Shown: positions 33,129 through 44,894 of the stretch, piece by piece | Layout of the letters: every line of letters starts with the position of its first letter | Position numbering within the stretch: the first letter of the stretch is position 1 | Assembly (NCBI GenBank): GCA_020736575.1 | Contig: JAGPYM010000025.1 | Location: forward strand, 372,001 to 436,000 | Direction: 5' to 3' | Length of the DNA stretch: 64,000 bases | Origin: Thelonectria olida | Taxonomy: Eukaryota; Ascomycota; Sordariomycetes; Hypocreales; Nectriaceae | The notes under the pieces: model-generated | Database searches by the model: none | What the model saw: only the letters and a program-made list of their open reading frames with translations | What the model was told of the DNA's origin: nothing | Made by a program: the position numbers and the translations under genes

Positions 33129-34949
33129 TCAAAGCTCATCCTTGACGTGTCCTTGAGCAGGCTTGAACCCCTCGCACGCCGCCGGAGTGCCAACCTCCAT
33201 CTTGTACACGCACTTCTCCGACTCGCTGACGCGCCAGAGCTCTTCCGTCTCGGCGCACCCCAGCCAGACGTCTGTCCTCCTGTTAGGTCCGTTCCAGCAG
33301 CCTTGGCCGTTCTCATAGCGCAGGACGATACGCTCGCCCTTTCCGAGGCTCTTCCCGTCGAGACGCTCCTCGTCATCCGCGGTCTCACGCTCGACGCGCT
33401 GGAAGTTACCCATGTTCGTCGTTCCATGGCCCTTTTTGGACTTTTGCGTCGTCTTGTCGAGCCAGCAAAGCTCGTACGTGTACTCTCCGGCTTCGGTGCT
33501 GACGCACTTGCCTCTGAGGGCGCGGAAGATGTCGTCGGGGCCGTAGTCCTTGTCGAGGTCGGATTGCTCCGAGTCGAGCGCCTTGTTTTTCTTCTTAAGG
33601 TCGCGCTCTGCGGCGTCGTAGGCTTCGCGGGCGGATTTGACGAGGGTGGACTCGGTGCCTGGGGGGACGTTGTCGGCGAGGATGCCGTTTTCGATGAGCC
33701 AGACGCGGACGCTACCGAGGGCGCCGTGGAGGAGGCTGCGGGCGAAGCCGGGGAGGTAGGCCTCAAAGTTGAAGACTGAGAGGTGTTAGTATTTGATCTT
33801 GGCTTATGTGTCAGATTTGCCGACTTACGGATATCGGTATCGGAACCCTCAATGCCCTCAAATTCCCTCCAGTTGATGCCATTGGTCTCGCTGTCTTCCT
33901 GGAGAACACTGGAAATATCTTCGTCGGATCGCTGAGACGCTTGGGTCCGCTTGGCAGCATCGGAGTCTTGACGAGCAGCGTAGTCCTCGTATCCCTTGAC
34001 AGCAGCCTTGACACCCTCGTCGTTGAAGTTGGGGTTGTACTCCTCTTTAAAAGCCTTGAGAATCCGCTCCAGCTCCTCCACGCGGTCCTTCAGGTCATCT
34101 CGCTGCTCAACGACGTCTTGCAGAGCTGTGCGAAGCTCACCGACGCGCGTCTTGGACAGACCGAGTAGGACACCGAGTTTCCCACCACCACCTTCGGGGC
34201 GGACGACCTTGCCCTTTTCTTCCTGCTCGACCTCGCGGTATCTCTGGTGCAGGCCATCGCGCTTAGTCTCAAGAGCCTTGATCTCGTCCTTGAGAGTGTT
34301 GATCTTAAGCTCAATCTTTCGACGCAGCTCCTTGGCTTCTTGGGTCAGAGCGGCCTTTTTCTTGTTGGCGCTCTCTGCCTTTTTCATCTTCTCGTGGGCC
34401 AGTTTCCTGTACTCCTTTCCGATCTGCGCACAGCGGTTCTCGCACTTGACACCACCGACGCCCTTGAACTCCTCGGAGCCATCGCAGCAGAGGTCGTAGT
34501 CGCACACGCCGTCGTTGACGTACGTGAAGGGAACGTACATGCCAATGTGGCCCTGATTGGCGCACCAGAAGCCAGGGAGAGCATTGGCTGTCTTGGTCGT
34601 GCCGGAGACGGAGCCAGGGAGAGGCTGTTCGGGAGACAGAGGGTCGAGGTGAGCGCAGGCAGCGGTGCCCGGTTCGTCGGAGCCGTCGGGGCAATCGCAA
34701 GTGTTGTCGTTGATTCGGTCCAAGCTTAGCTTAATTGCAGCGTTTGTGATGCAGGAGAATTCATCCTTGTTCTGATAATGGACGGCGACTTGTATTGAGT
34801 TAGGTTTGGCAAGGACGTTGAAGGGAGCTGGAATAGCTTCAAGGAGGGAACTTACAATCAGGGCCGACACCGCGAGGAAGACTGCCAGCAGCCGTCAGCG
34901 TGAAGGCGTAGATTGCGCTGAGGAGCGCCCAAGACGGAGGATGGTGCAT
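33129..34949 (-). CDS. gtb1: Glucosidase II beta subunit (PRKCSH-like)
   Basis: Three exons (34949-34856, 34788-33829, 33775-33129) give 566 residues. The first exon encodes a signal peptide (SWALLSAIYAFTLTAAG) followed by RGVGPDFA, the usual start of the mature subunit; the 66-nt intron is phase 1. Two LDLa-like cysteine clusters follow (CDCPDGSDE and VCDYDLCCDGSEE), then a Glu/Lys-rich coiled coil, and C-terminally a PRKCSH-type MRH domain that recognises mannose. The last residues are GHVKDEL, an ER-retention signal. The subunit targets and activates the GH31 catalytic alpha subunit, which trims glucose from N-glycans during ER folding control. It is divergent from the GCIP-like gene. Confidence 0.93.
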
Positions 34950-35441
34950 TTTCTGGCGTATCTATCGCTCTCGACGAGAGGGATCGAGTGGAAGGTCCAA
35001 GTTCAAGCCAGGTCATCATCCGAAAGAGGACAGGAGCTCGCTCCAGCTTGCGACAGGGGCCCAACAGCCGGACCCCACAGCTTCAGGGGGACGCTGGGAC
35101 GGTTTTAGGGGGCCGAGCACTAAAGCTGCGAGGGGAGCCCACTATAGTCCGCTACAACTCCAGGGCCTCGCGCAGCACGCTCACCGCCTGCCGAAAGTGG
35201 ACATCCGAGTTGAAGGTGGGGGAAGTCGAGGCAGCAAAAAGCTGCCCCTCCATCGACACCACAAAAAGACGAGACAATAAAAAGATTAATATTGTCTTGA
35301 GGATATTTGGCATTTATCTCGCCTATACCGCGTGTCTTCTCCCGACTCTTGGGAAAACTCCACTAGTTTTCCATCGACAGTACTAACCACTACGATTCTC
35401 GAATACGTTACATCTCGACTCCCTCGACTCTCGCACCCGTC
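34950..35441. promoter_or_regulatory. Divergent promoter region of gtb1 and the GCIP-like gene
   Basis: 492 bases between divergent starts. The GCIP side has the short AT-rich run TAAAAAGATTAATATTG and a CGCACCCGTCATGG context before its ATG. Confidence 0.45.
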
Positions 35442-36587
35442 ATGGCGCCAACCCATGTCGAGGCTCTCAAGGCCATGAACGGAGTCGTCGAGACGACCAC
35501 TGCCCTTTTACAGCAACTTGGAACTGTCCTAGGCAATATTCATAAAGGAAAAAACCCACCCCCTGTCCAAGATACCGAGAACCCCGAGTCCGCCCCCTCC
35601 AACATCGACGCCCTCGCCCTCGCTCGAGACTCGGCTTCTCTGATCAGAGCTCACTCGACGAAGCTGTCACTGCTCATCATCAACGAACCCTTCACTCCCA
35701 GTGCCATTTCAACCGTCATCCGCGAACTCGTCGCCGGCCCCATTCCCGGCCTGGCCTCGTCCCTCGAAGTTTGCGACGCCAACGTATACACTTCTGTTCT
35801 ACGCCGCGAACTGGCATACCGTGCCCAGAGAGTCTTTATTGAGCTCGGCGCTTTGGTTCAAAAGGTTCCCAAAGACGGAAAAGTTCTCTCGGGCAACAAT
35901 GAACGTTCTTTTAGTGCCGGCGGAAAAGGAAGTCTCGCTTCGACGGGTGTGCTCTGGTCAGCGTGCGACGACGTTGCTGCCCTTGCCACCATGGGTGTCG
36001 GCGGGTTCTTCGTAAAGAAGGCCCAGGAGTGGAGGGACACGCTCAAGGATGTTATGGAGGAGATGAAGGAATGGGGAGAGGAGGAACCTGACGACGATGA
36101 CGAGGGCGAAGACGACATCGATGACTTGGCCGATCAACTGGGAGCATCGCATCTCTCCAAACAAGAGATGCTGGACGACTTGATGAACTCGTCTGAAGCA
36201 ATCCCACGAGACGACCCCGACGGTATCCGCCCCCGCCTAGAAACTTCCCTCAAGCGCCTCCGTCTCGTCGTCCTCCTCTACACAGCCCTCTCCAAACGCC
36301 GCTTCAAGAAACTCCCGCCCTTCCCCCCAAAGGACAGTAGCAGCAACCCGGACCTCGCCAAGAAGCTCGACGAAACGGCAAAGTCGCTCGAGCAGCTCCC
36401 CGACAAGTTTGGCGACCTCGCGGCTGCGTTCTACTCGCTGGATGCGGACGAAATCGACGAGACCGTCACCCTCGTCTTTGCCGAGGCGGTTGCGGTGAGC
36501 AAGCTGTTGAGCGCGACGTGGGATGGGAAGAGGGACGAATTTACAGACTGGACGGATAAGTTTGAGTCTGAGATTAAGAAGACGTAG
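35442..36587 (+). CDS. GCIP/cyclin-D1-binding protein 1-like protein
   Basis: Intronless, 381 residues. The layout is all-helical: an N-terminal helical half (residues 1-200), a strongly acidic linker (EEEPDDDDEGEDDIDD at about 212-227), and a C-terminal helical half. This fits the Grap2-and-cyclin-D-interacting (GCIP/CCNDBP1) family, which in fungi is annotated without tested function. VLWSACDDVAALATMGVGGF at about 171-190 and VLLYTALSKRRFKK near 280 are the best conserved segments by my reading. No signal peptide, so cytosol or nucleus. Animal members bind D-type cyclins and helix-loop-helix proteins; transfer of that role to a fungus is not supported. Convergent with the GH71 gene, 107 bases apart. 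Confidence 0.7.
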   Translation: MAPTHVEALKAMNGVVETTTALLQQLGTVLGNIHKGKNPPPVQDTENPESAPSNIDALALARDSASLIRAHSTKLSLLIINEPFTPSAISTVIRELVAGPIPGLASSLEVCDANVYTSVLRRELAYRAQRVFIELGALVQKVPKDGKVLSGNNERSFSAGGKGSLASTGVLWSACDDVAALATMGVGGFFVKKAQEWRDTLKDVMEEMKEWGEEEPDDDDEGEDDIDDLADQLGASHLSKQEMLDDLMNSSEAIPRDDPDGIRPRLETSLKRLRLVVLLYTALSKRRFKKLPPFPPKDSSSNPDLAKKLDETAKSLEQLPDKFGDLAAAFYSLDADEIDETVTLVFAEAVAVSKLLSATWDGKRDEFTDWTDKFESEIKKT

Positions 36588-36694
36588 CAGAGGTCTACAA
36601 ATACAAGAAGAGTTGTGCCCGACAAGTGATTTCCTCGACTTCTTACTACTAATACAACGGTAAATACGCACACTTGCATGGCTACGCTCCTTGC

Positions 36695-38076
36695 TCAAAG
36701 CCCAATGGCATAAGAGTTAAAGTTGACATAGCCCGACGCCGGCAGAGTGTTGGTAATGGCCCAGCCCGTAACGCTCTCCCCGTTCATGCTCAACGACACA
36801 TTTCCCAAGGCGCCGTCAAACGGCATCTCAAAGTAGTTGACGTGGCTCGCCGCGTCCGTCTTGAACGTCTTCTTGCTATCCCCAATCGCCAGGTTCACCT
36901 CGGTCTCGCCCGTTGTCACGGTAATCACAGAAACCACGTCTCGCGCGCCCACGCTCGCCAGCTGCGACCCGCCCTGGCCCCAGACGGTGCCGCCGGCCGA
37001 GCCCAGCGTGGCGCTCGTGGTGCGGTACCAAGCAATGGCCGTGGCGTCGTCGACGGCCGCGTCCCACGAGCCCGCCTTGTAGGCTTTGATGAAGTAGGGC
37101 AGCACGGCGCGGAAGGCCGAGTGGTCGAAGCCCGCCACGTACGTCTCGGCGCCGCCTACGATCTGCGAGGCCACCACGTCGGCGATGTAGCTCGACTCGC
37201 TGAAGTCGTTCCAGGTGATGATCTCGATGGACTCGGGCATCAGCGAGAGGACCTGCTGCCAGCGGTCGTACCAGAGGGATTCGCTGGACGAGTACCAGTT
37301 CTTGCTCCAGTTGGGGAGGTCTTGCGAGTTCAGCACTTGGGTTATCAACAGAGGAGAACGGAGGGTGACTTACTGACGTAGAAATAAGGACTGACGCCCA
37401 TCATGTAGGGCTTGTCGCCTAGAACGCTCTGGTACAGGACGTCGTCTGTGGTGGTCATTTCGTTGGTGTTGGCGTCTGGCCACGCATCCCACGAAACTAC
37501 ACGCGGTGCACAAGTCAGTTTCTCAACCCAACACCACCGCGAGGTTGTTGCACTTACACGCTCCGTCAATCACGTCCAAGTAGTCCTTGAGCCCATACGG
37601 CCCCAAGCTGCTCCAATTGGGCACCAGGTAGATACCTCCCGTCTGCTCCCTCACGCTCGCCCAGTTGCCGCTCCACGCCTTGCCCTCAAACGTCTGCACG
37701 AGCGGCTTGCCGTCGACGAGCACCTGGGCCGACTCGCCCTTGTAGTCATTGACGAAGTCGACGACCTGCGAGATGTCCCACTTTCCGTTGTCGCCGTCCT
37801 GCATGTCAAAGGAGAGGAAGAGCTTGAAGCCGGCCGAGGCGGCGGCCTGGTAGGCGAGGTCGAGCTGGGTGGTGGTCCAGGAGTCCTTGGGGCCGATGTT
37901 GAGGGCAAAGCCGTCGATGGAGGCGGCTTTGGCATCGGAAATGTCCTTTTGCCATTGGGAGAGTTGTTGCTGGTCTGTGAGACCAACCTGTGGTGTTGTC
38001 GGTCAGCAACATGTAGGAAATGGAGGGGAGTGGGAGAGATGGGTACCATGTAGTGAGCGTAAACCTGGCGAGACAT
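36695..38076 (-). CDS. Alpha-1,3-glucanase (glycoside hydrolase family 71), without signal peptide
   Basis: Four exons (38076-38047, 37987-37558, 37496-37374, 37335-36695) give 407 residues; the third intron is only 38 nt. The product begins MSRQVYAHYMVG, so translation starts at the first strand of the barrel and no signal peptide is present. GH71 marks in order: VYAHYMVG, SIDGFALNIGP, FKLFLSFDMQ, GAFSWDAWPD, and IEIITWNDFSESSYI. The Asp and Glu of the last motif correspond to catalytic or near-catalytic residues described in fission yeast Agn1. It hydrolyses alpha-1,3-glucan of the cell wall. Lack of a signal peptide recalls the intracellular Agn2 type that acts in spore release. Alternatively a first exon encoding a signal peptide lies further upstream, but I see none. 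Confidence 0.85.
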
Positions 38077-39169
38077 TGTGGAAATGAATGAACGAATCGA
38101 GTGAATATATGAAAAGAGAGAATACCGGATTCTACAAGTTAAAACGAATGACTTTTGAAATAAAGATAGACGAGCTACACAGCCAACAATGCCCTATTGA
38201 GATGGGATGAACCAACAGCTATATACGAATACCAAGCCTTCCACTACACCAGGAACCAACCCTTGTCAAAATAGCCAAACAAACAAGGCCGGTCCACTCT
38301 CATCAACAAGAGACAAGCCTCAATTTCAGACCGGAAACGGGATCGTCTTATGAAACAACTAAAGCCTAGGGGGGATCACGACCCCAGACGAAACAAGGAG
38401 AGACGACACATAGTGGAGATGAGTGTAGAAGCCATGACATGCAGTCATAGTCATAGAGGACGGGGATTTCTTTGAAATGAATGGTAGGTCGTGGTAGTTA
38501 TGCCGCCTTTGTCACATGTCTTGTTTATTGTCCTGGGCTGTGAACAAATCCATAGTCTCATCACCTTCTGCCCCCCTAGTTACACGGCTTGCACATGCAC
38601 GACATCCATGATGCATCATCCTTGAATGAAATCCTTCCGAACCAAACGAACCACTCCTCGGCCCGCAGCGCAACCCTTCGGCCGATCCTAGAGGCTGGAT
38701 TACGAGCTTCCCAAAAGTGCCGACTCCTTTGGTCTCATAATCGGCCGACATCTCTGCCCTCGGATTTGGATATCCACCTACAGCCAATCCCACTCGATAC
38801 AAGAAACATCAATGTCATCTTGACTTTGTTCTCATTTCCTCTCTACTTCGTATCAGCCCTTCGAACTGCTTCTCATTTATCAATACACAGACCGATCCAT
38901 TCTCTACTGCCACTCAAATATCACCCAAGCCCCTGTCCCAACACCGCCAGATACGACGCGCACCCATCCCTTCCAACAAAATAGAAAAGGAAAGGAAAGT
39001 TGTGTGGTCGCTCATAATAGCAACGGATTCCCACCGAGTTATGCCAAGCCCCCATCGTCTCACTGTCATATACAAAAATTACAATGCTTGGCTCCTCAGC
39101 CTGCCAGGCTACCGTCCACCGTAGATTGTCTCAAACGTGACCGAGCTTCATCTTCGCCATTGACCTCAT
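38077..39169. other. Intergenic, no gene seen
   Basis: About 1.1 kb between the GH71 start and the Sip5 stop. The plus-strand frame at 38589-38984 is low-complexity (S, P, H, T) and is not called. Most of the right half is probably the Sip5 3' untranslated region. Confidence 0.4.
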
Positions 39170-41723
39170 CTATTGAGCCAAGGGCGTCGTTCGTGCTGTC
39201 AATGAGTTTCCAAGCTGCTTGTCATCCGAGTTGCCGGCTGGTGCTGGCGTTTCGGGCGTAATGGTAAGCTCTGGCAACGCCAGCTTGTCCATTTGTTCCG
39301 TCCTCTGTCTCGGTGAACCCTCTTCCACATGCTCGGCTTCGGCGTAGTCTTTGTCCTCCTCCCTCACCTGTGACAACGGGCGCATGTGCCCGCTCATATC
39401 CCGTGGCGATTCATCTTCTTCGCTTATCGCATGCTGTCCAGTGCCGTCGATATCAGCCCCTACCATCTGGGCAAGGCTGCTAAAGTTGAACATGGGCTCG
39501 CTCCCTGCGCTTCCTGCATCGCGGTCTCCATCGTCACTGTAACCACCGAGACTCAAGCCGCTCGAACGCGGGCCATCATCAGCGCCAAGGTAGGCCTGGT
39601 TCGAATAGCTCCCAACAGGGCTTTCGCCGCCCGATGATCCAATCGAAGAAGCGTTGCTCATCTGTCTAAGATGAGAACCCCCTCGAGGTGTCGTGGCGGG
39701 GAGTGGTAGAGAACTTGATGAGGCGCTTGGTCCAGAATGTGACTCTTGTGGCGCTCGGTCGACCCCTTTGCCCTTGCCCTTATCCGAGCTGCTACCGTTC
39801 TTCCTGTCCATAGATGGCTCTGGTGATTTTGAAGCTTGCGAGGCTCTGGACGTTGTTGCCTCCATGAGCAGGTTGCTCGCTGTGCTGTTACCTCGCCTGC
39901 GTCCAATACCCAACGAGAGGCTGCTCGCACTCGCACCGCTTCCTGATCCATATGGACCGCCCTGCTTTTTCAGCGCTTTGCGCTCCTCCTTTTCCCTCTT
40001 CTTAGCCTCTTTTCGTAGGGCTTTCTCCTCTTTCCGTTTCCGCTCTTCCTCGGCCGCTAGGGATAGTCGCACAGCCTCCATAAACATCATTTCTTCCAAT
40101 TCATCCATGCGGCTTCGTCGACCTCCTTGGTTCCGAGATGAGCCTCTTGCGCCAGGTTCGGGGGCTTCGCTCTCTGGTGGCTCCTGACCTTCGATCGGAG
40201 TGTTGACGCTCGAATTATTCCCCGTGTTCCTTCGACTAAAGCGACCAGGTCGGAGAATTGATGATCGCTGTTCGCTCGAGGTCATGAGGAAAGCGGCAGT
40301 ATGGAGAGCCGTTGCTGCTGCAGCTCGGCGAGCTTGGTGTGCTCGGGCTGCAGCAAGTTTCGTGGCCCAGTCTGGGCGGATGCGGTCCGTTGTAATGACA
40401 TTGGGAGCGGTTGCCGATAGGCTGTGGCCTCGTCTACGTCCTGGCGCTGGCGATGTTGGTGGGATGGTCGAGTTCAATGAGCTCTGTGACGACATGGCGG
40501 TACTGGAAAAGTGTCCGGGAGGTGACGAGTAAGCTAGACCTCTTCGGAAAGGCGGCGGTTCGTATGTGACTCCGAACTCTGGCTGTTGGCAGTAAGGACA
40601 CGCGGATGGCTCCGAAATGAGCATCTCAGGCGGATCCTCCGCGGTAAGTCCCTCGTTAGGATCTCTGGCCTGGCCATCAGGATGGTGTTCCGGGAGATGC
40701 GGATCGGCGCGTTTGATCTGGACAAAGCATTCACTGCAGATAGGCTGGTCACAGCATCTCGTGCGGTTCAGGTAAGGTGGGTAAGAAAGGAAACAGATGG
40801 GACAATCATCGGCGTCCTTGTAAAGGAAGACTTCAAGTGCCTGCCCATTGACAAACGGGTCGTGCGGCAAGGTTGTTTCCTTGGGTGTTAAATCAGTCGA
40901 CGAGGCATTGCGAGAACCAACGCTAAGGGCAGCGGCAAATGCCTTTGCTCGAGGCTTGAATGGTGTCTTGGCCGGACCGGCCGAGGATGGGGAGGGAAGA
41001 GTCGACCCGGCGGCGGATCCGCTTCGATCGGAAGCAACGGAGAGAGTTCGAGGCCCCATGGGAACGGTGAGGTTGTGGAGGTTTTGGTTTGAAGCGGATG
41101 GGTTATCGGCATGAGATGGAAGTATGGGAATCAGCTCTGGATCGGGAGTGGCATCGGCGGCCGGTATGGGCAGTCCTCGAGCTGCAGCTATAAGTTGATG
41201 TTCGTTCCAGCTGGATGACCAGTCTTCAAGACCTCGCCAGAACGGAGCGAGCTTTCTCTCGATCTACATGAAAACAATTGTCAGCTTGTGGATGGAAATG
41301 CAAGATGGAAGACGGAAAGTAACGTACCAGGAGTTGCCTCACGACGGGTTTGCTGAAGTCCTCTGTACCAGTGTAGGTTCCCAGCGTAACAAGGTAGCCA
41401 CCGTCAACATGTTCCTCGCGAATACTGCGCTCCCGCTCCTTTGCTCGTGCAGCCCGCTCCCGTTCGAGCTTCCTGGCCTCCCGCTCTTGTCTAGTCTCGC
41501 GGTGTTCGAATGGCGCATCTTGACGATCGCGGTCTCTCGATGAAGAACCGCCACCGAGGCCAAAGATGTTGAGTTGGTCGCGGCCCATGCGATTTCTTGA
41601 ACGGCCGTTGGCTTCTCTGACAAGCCCCTGGGTGATGTTCACGGGGTCACCGTTGGTCGAACGACGGCGGTCCTGGCCATCGTCGTAGCCATCACGGGAC
41701 TCTTTGGTGTTTGAGTTGCCCAT
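39170..41723 (-). CDS. sip5: Sip5 homologue, RING-like zinc-finger protein
   Basis: Two exons (41723-41328, 41263-39170) with a 64-nt intron; 829 residues. The N-terminus [12 protein letters not shown] carries a glycine at position 2 with a consensus-like S at position 6, so N-myristoylation is possible. The first exon ends SKPVVRQLL and joins to [15 protein letters not shown], the conserved Sip5 box. A cysteine finger follows: [20 protein letters not shown], then [10 protein letters not shown], and [18 protein letters not shown], as in Sip5. The remaining 450 residues are low-complexity Ser/Gly/Lys-rich with a basic [14 protein letters not shown] region. Budding yeast Sip5 binds the Snf1 kinase and Reg1/Glc7 phosphatase; that role here is inferred from family membership. 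Confidence 0.88.
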
Positions 41724-44700
41724 GGTTGATAGAGGGGAATATGTCGACCAGGGAGAGGGGAGGTTTGGGCAGAGCTAGGTAATGGCGGCGACAGACGTAG
41801 GTCGGGCCTTGACTGGCAAGCTGCGAGGTTGGCAGGGACCGGGGTTCGTGGGGGACGGACGTTGTTGTCGGCGCTGCCGTCAGCACGAAATAAAGCCAAA
41901 GCAAAGCAAGAAAGTGTTGAGCTGGCGGTGAATGACAGAGTGAATGACTGCCAACCACGACGCGCGCAAAAGGCTCAAGTGTCAGGCTTACGCAGGTCTG
42001 CGCTGGACCAAGAACTACACAGCCCGTCCTTGCCGGGGGATGAGTGGGAGAGGTGGGAGAGAGGGGATTCGGCGATGAGAGGGAGGGGAGAACGTCTCAG
42101 GCGACGTTCATCAACGCAAGCATTTCGTTTTCGATGGTTCAAGATCTAGGAATCGTTGTTCACCGACAATGACGAGGGGGTCACGAGGTGGTTGAACCGA
42201 TAGGTGGTGAAGATTGTCGATAGGGTGATGGCCGATTGTAAGATGGCGGGAGAATTGCGATAAGGCGGCTTGGGCGGGTGGGATGGGTTTTGAATGGGAA
42301 TAGCCCGTGAGATTTGGGCAGGTGCGTGATGATGGCTGCGGGTGAGATGGTTTATGCCGACTGCACTGGTGGAAGTAAAGCGCCCGTCGAGGAGATACTT
42401 CAGTAGGTAGGTTGGTTGATAGGTACTGTAGGTGAGAGAAAGGAGAGAAGTTGAACGAGGTGGTCGGTCGGTCGGAGAAACAGCAATATGGCAATAGGTC
42501 GAGAACGGAGTCGGGGGATCCGTACACGGCGTTCGTTCACGTATTCGGTAGGTGAGTGATTACGATGGCCGGAGGAAGCGCCCGGGACATGAACGACGAC
42601 TGGGGAGAGGGGATTGACGAGTGTGATGGTCCAGGCGTTAGGTAAAAGAGGACCAAGTGGGCGGCGGGTCGGGTGGCGGGCGACGGCGGCGGCGGGGCAG
42701 AGGAAAGAAGCCTGGCGGGTTTTGTGAGTGTTTGTGTTAGGATGGCGAGATTCCCAGTTGATAGAAGCCGAACTGTAGATAATGCAGGAAGAGGATTTTG
42801 ATGGCAGAGAAAAGTGCGGACCAAGATGAAGAATTGGTGGAGCAGTTTTCGTCGATGAATTGATGACTGAGGACGGGAACGATGGATGATGAAATCGTCA
42901 CCGCGAGCAGGGATACATTCAACGCTTGCATCAACGCAACCAAAGTGTAGGTACACTCCAGCAAGCAAATCCAGCCACCGATTTACAGTGACATTACAGG
43001 GCCTCCCCGCCTACAAATTTCCCCATCTCCCCCGCAAGCTAGCTGCGAAGTGCAAAGCTGGGCCGCTGCCAAGATGTCGCGACACCGATGGACAGCAGGA
43101 ACCAACGGAAAGTTACCCGGAGCGCTGCTAAGCTCCAGGCCGGCGAATCTTGTTACTCATGGCGTAGGTGCCTTGCATTAAATAAGGTGCATTCCCGTTG
43201 GAGTTTGTATGATTCTTTTTAGACATGGATAGGTACTTTTTTATTTGAAAGGGTAGAAATACGAAATCATCTCTCCGGCGATACCGCGTCATTGTGCCAA
43301 ATGTCCATGGACTTGTTTCGTGTTATCGACCCAAACAAATCCATCCAATCCAACACTCCATTGTCCAACCTCTTAAAACTCCACACATGTACATGCGTAC
43401 GTCAGATGCAAGTTCAGCCTCAGCCTCAGCCTCCATTCGACCCATCAAGCAGTTCCAGCACGTTCACAGTCCTTCCACGAGGTTACAAACACTGTACCAA
43501 GTTGTTCTCCATCCATCAAGGTCAACTACTTCCTCGGCTGCTCCATCTTATCACGAACCTATCTGCGGAGCCCCTCAGCGTCCCAGAGGACCCAATCAAC
43601 TAACAACTATCACGCGACTTGTGCGTCTCCGAGAGATCCGGTCGGACCAAGCTTTTGCATTTGGTTTGCTTCACAGTGACTCACTTACATCATCGCGCAT
43701 CGAAGGTACTGTACATACAGTATCTCCGAGTTGAACATGTCGTTGTCCGACTTGCTTAGATCCAATCATATTCTCGGCAGTTTGCTATCATGAAACACTG
43801 TATATCCGCACCTTCCGCAACTATCAATGCCGACGGACATTATGCCATGAATAATCCTTGGCCTCAATTTTGAGTGAACAAGTAAGCTTGGAGACCTCGC
43901 AGTTGCCGCATAAACTCGTTGCTGGTTTCAGAACCTCATGGTTAGATGCGGTGAAACGCGCAGTCAAGCACCTCGAAGTACAGGTATCAGAACGAAGTGA
44001 AATAAATAAATAAAATTGTTTAAAATAGATAATAAAATAAATGAACATGACTTCACCACATTCCATTCCATGCCTTGCAGCTGCAACACCGGTGGTAGTA
44101 ACGACACCATCATCAGGGCGGCCCGCCATCCTTAACGTTAGTTTGCCCCCTCTGCTTTTACCTACATATTGCGTTGGTTAAGTATTCTCCATGCGGACTA
44201 TTCAGGACGTTTCTCGCTTATAATCACACGGTATCTATATGTGACCGCAAACAGCTAGTTTCTCAGGGACCCGAGAACACCAAGCCTTCTCAGTGTGAGC
44301 CTTCACAATGAACGATGGAAGTCATCTTTTCTCCATCAATACCTCTTCTCGTCCGACGACGCTCGAACAAAATGACTGTTTAATATATATGGAGGCTGAT
44401 ATGCTGAGTAGGCGCAGCCAAACGCAAGCCTTGAGGCATGAAACTCGGGAAGCCAAGTCCAGCCCTATATCGACATTTGATAGAGCAGTCTCAGCGCAAT
44501 GCTTCAGAACCAGCCGAAGAAGCCCTGTTATGCTTTTAGATGTCCTCTGGGACTCATTCCTCTTCTATCTTTACCCTCGCCTACGTATCTGACCCGCGAA
44601 TAGACAATGTCCGCGATGTAAGTGTTGGCCCATGCCTTGGGTTTTGAGGTTTGAGCATCCACCCAGCCAACCCTCATCGACCACGCGTGTGACGGTTTCG

Positions 44701-44894
44701 TATTATGGCGCACATGGAGACTATTAGTAGATGTTTGAACGTGTTGGGACGCAGAAGATTCATGTCTAGATCGCCCAGTTACCTCCAGGGCTGTTTCTAC
44801 TTATCTATGCACCACCACAACTCCATGACAGATGGTATTCGCCCTATGACACCCTGTGACACCCTGGTAAACAAAGCACTCTATACATACATCA
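41724..44894. other. Gene-poor 3.2-kb spacer
   Basis: Between the Sip5 start and the 3' end of the UFD1-like gene. The first 1.3 kb is purine/pyrimidine biased with CGGTCGGTCGGTCGG near 42461-42475 and probably holds the Sip5 promoter and leader. A 3-copy CAGCCT repeat lies at 43415-43432. I could not assemble any gene from the open frames. Confidence 0.4.
43415..43432 (+). repeat. CAGCCT hexamer, 3 copies
   Basis: Three perfect tandem CAGCCT units inside the gene-poor spacer. Confidence 0.8.

Noticed and set aside
33054..33779. 241-residue plus-strand ORF
   Set aside because: Antisense to the last exon of the glucosidase II beta gene; biased V/A/L/R composition.
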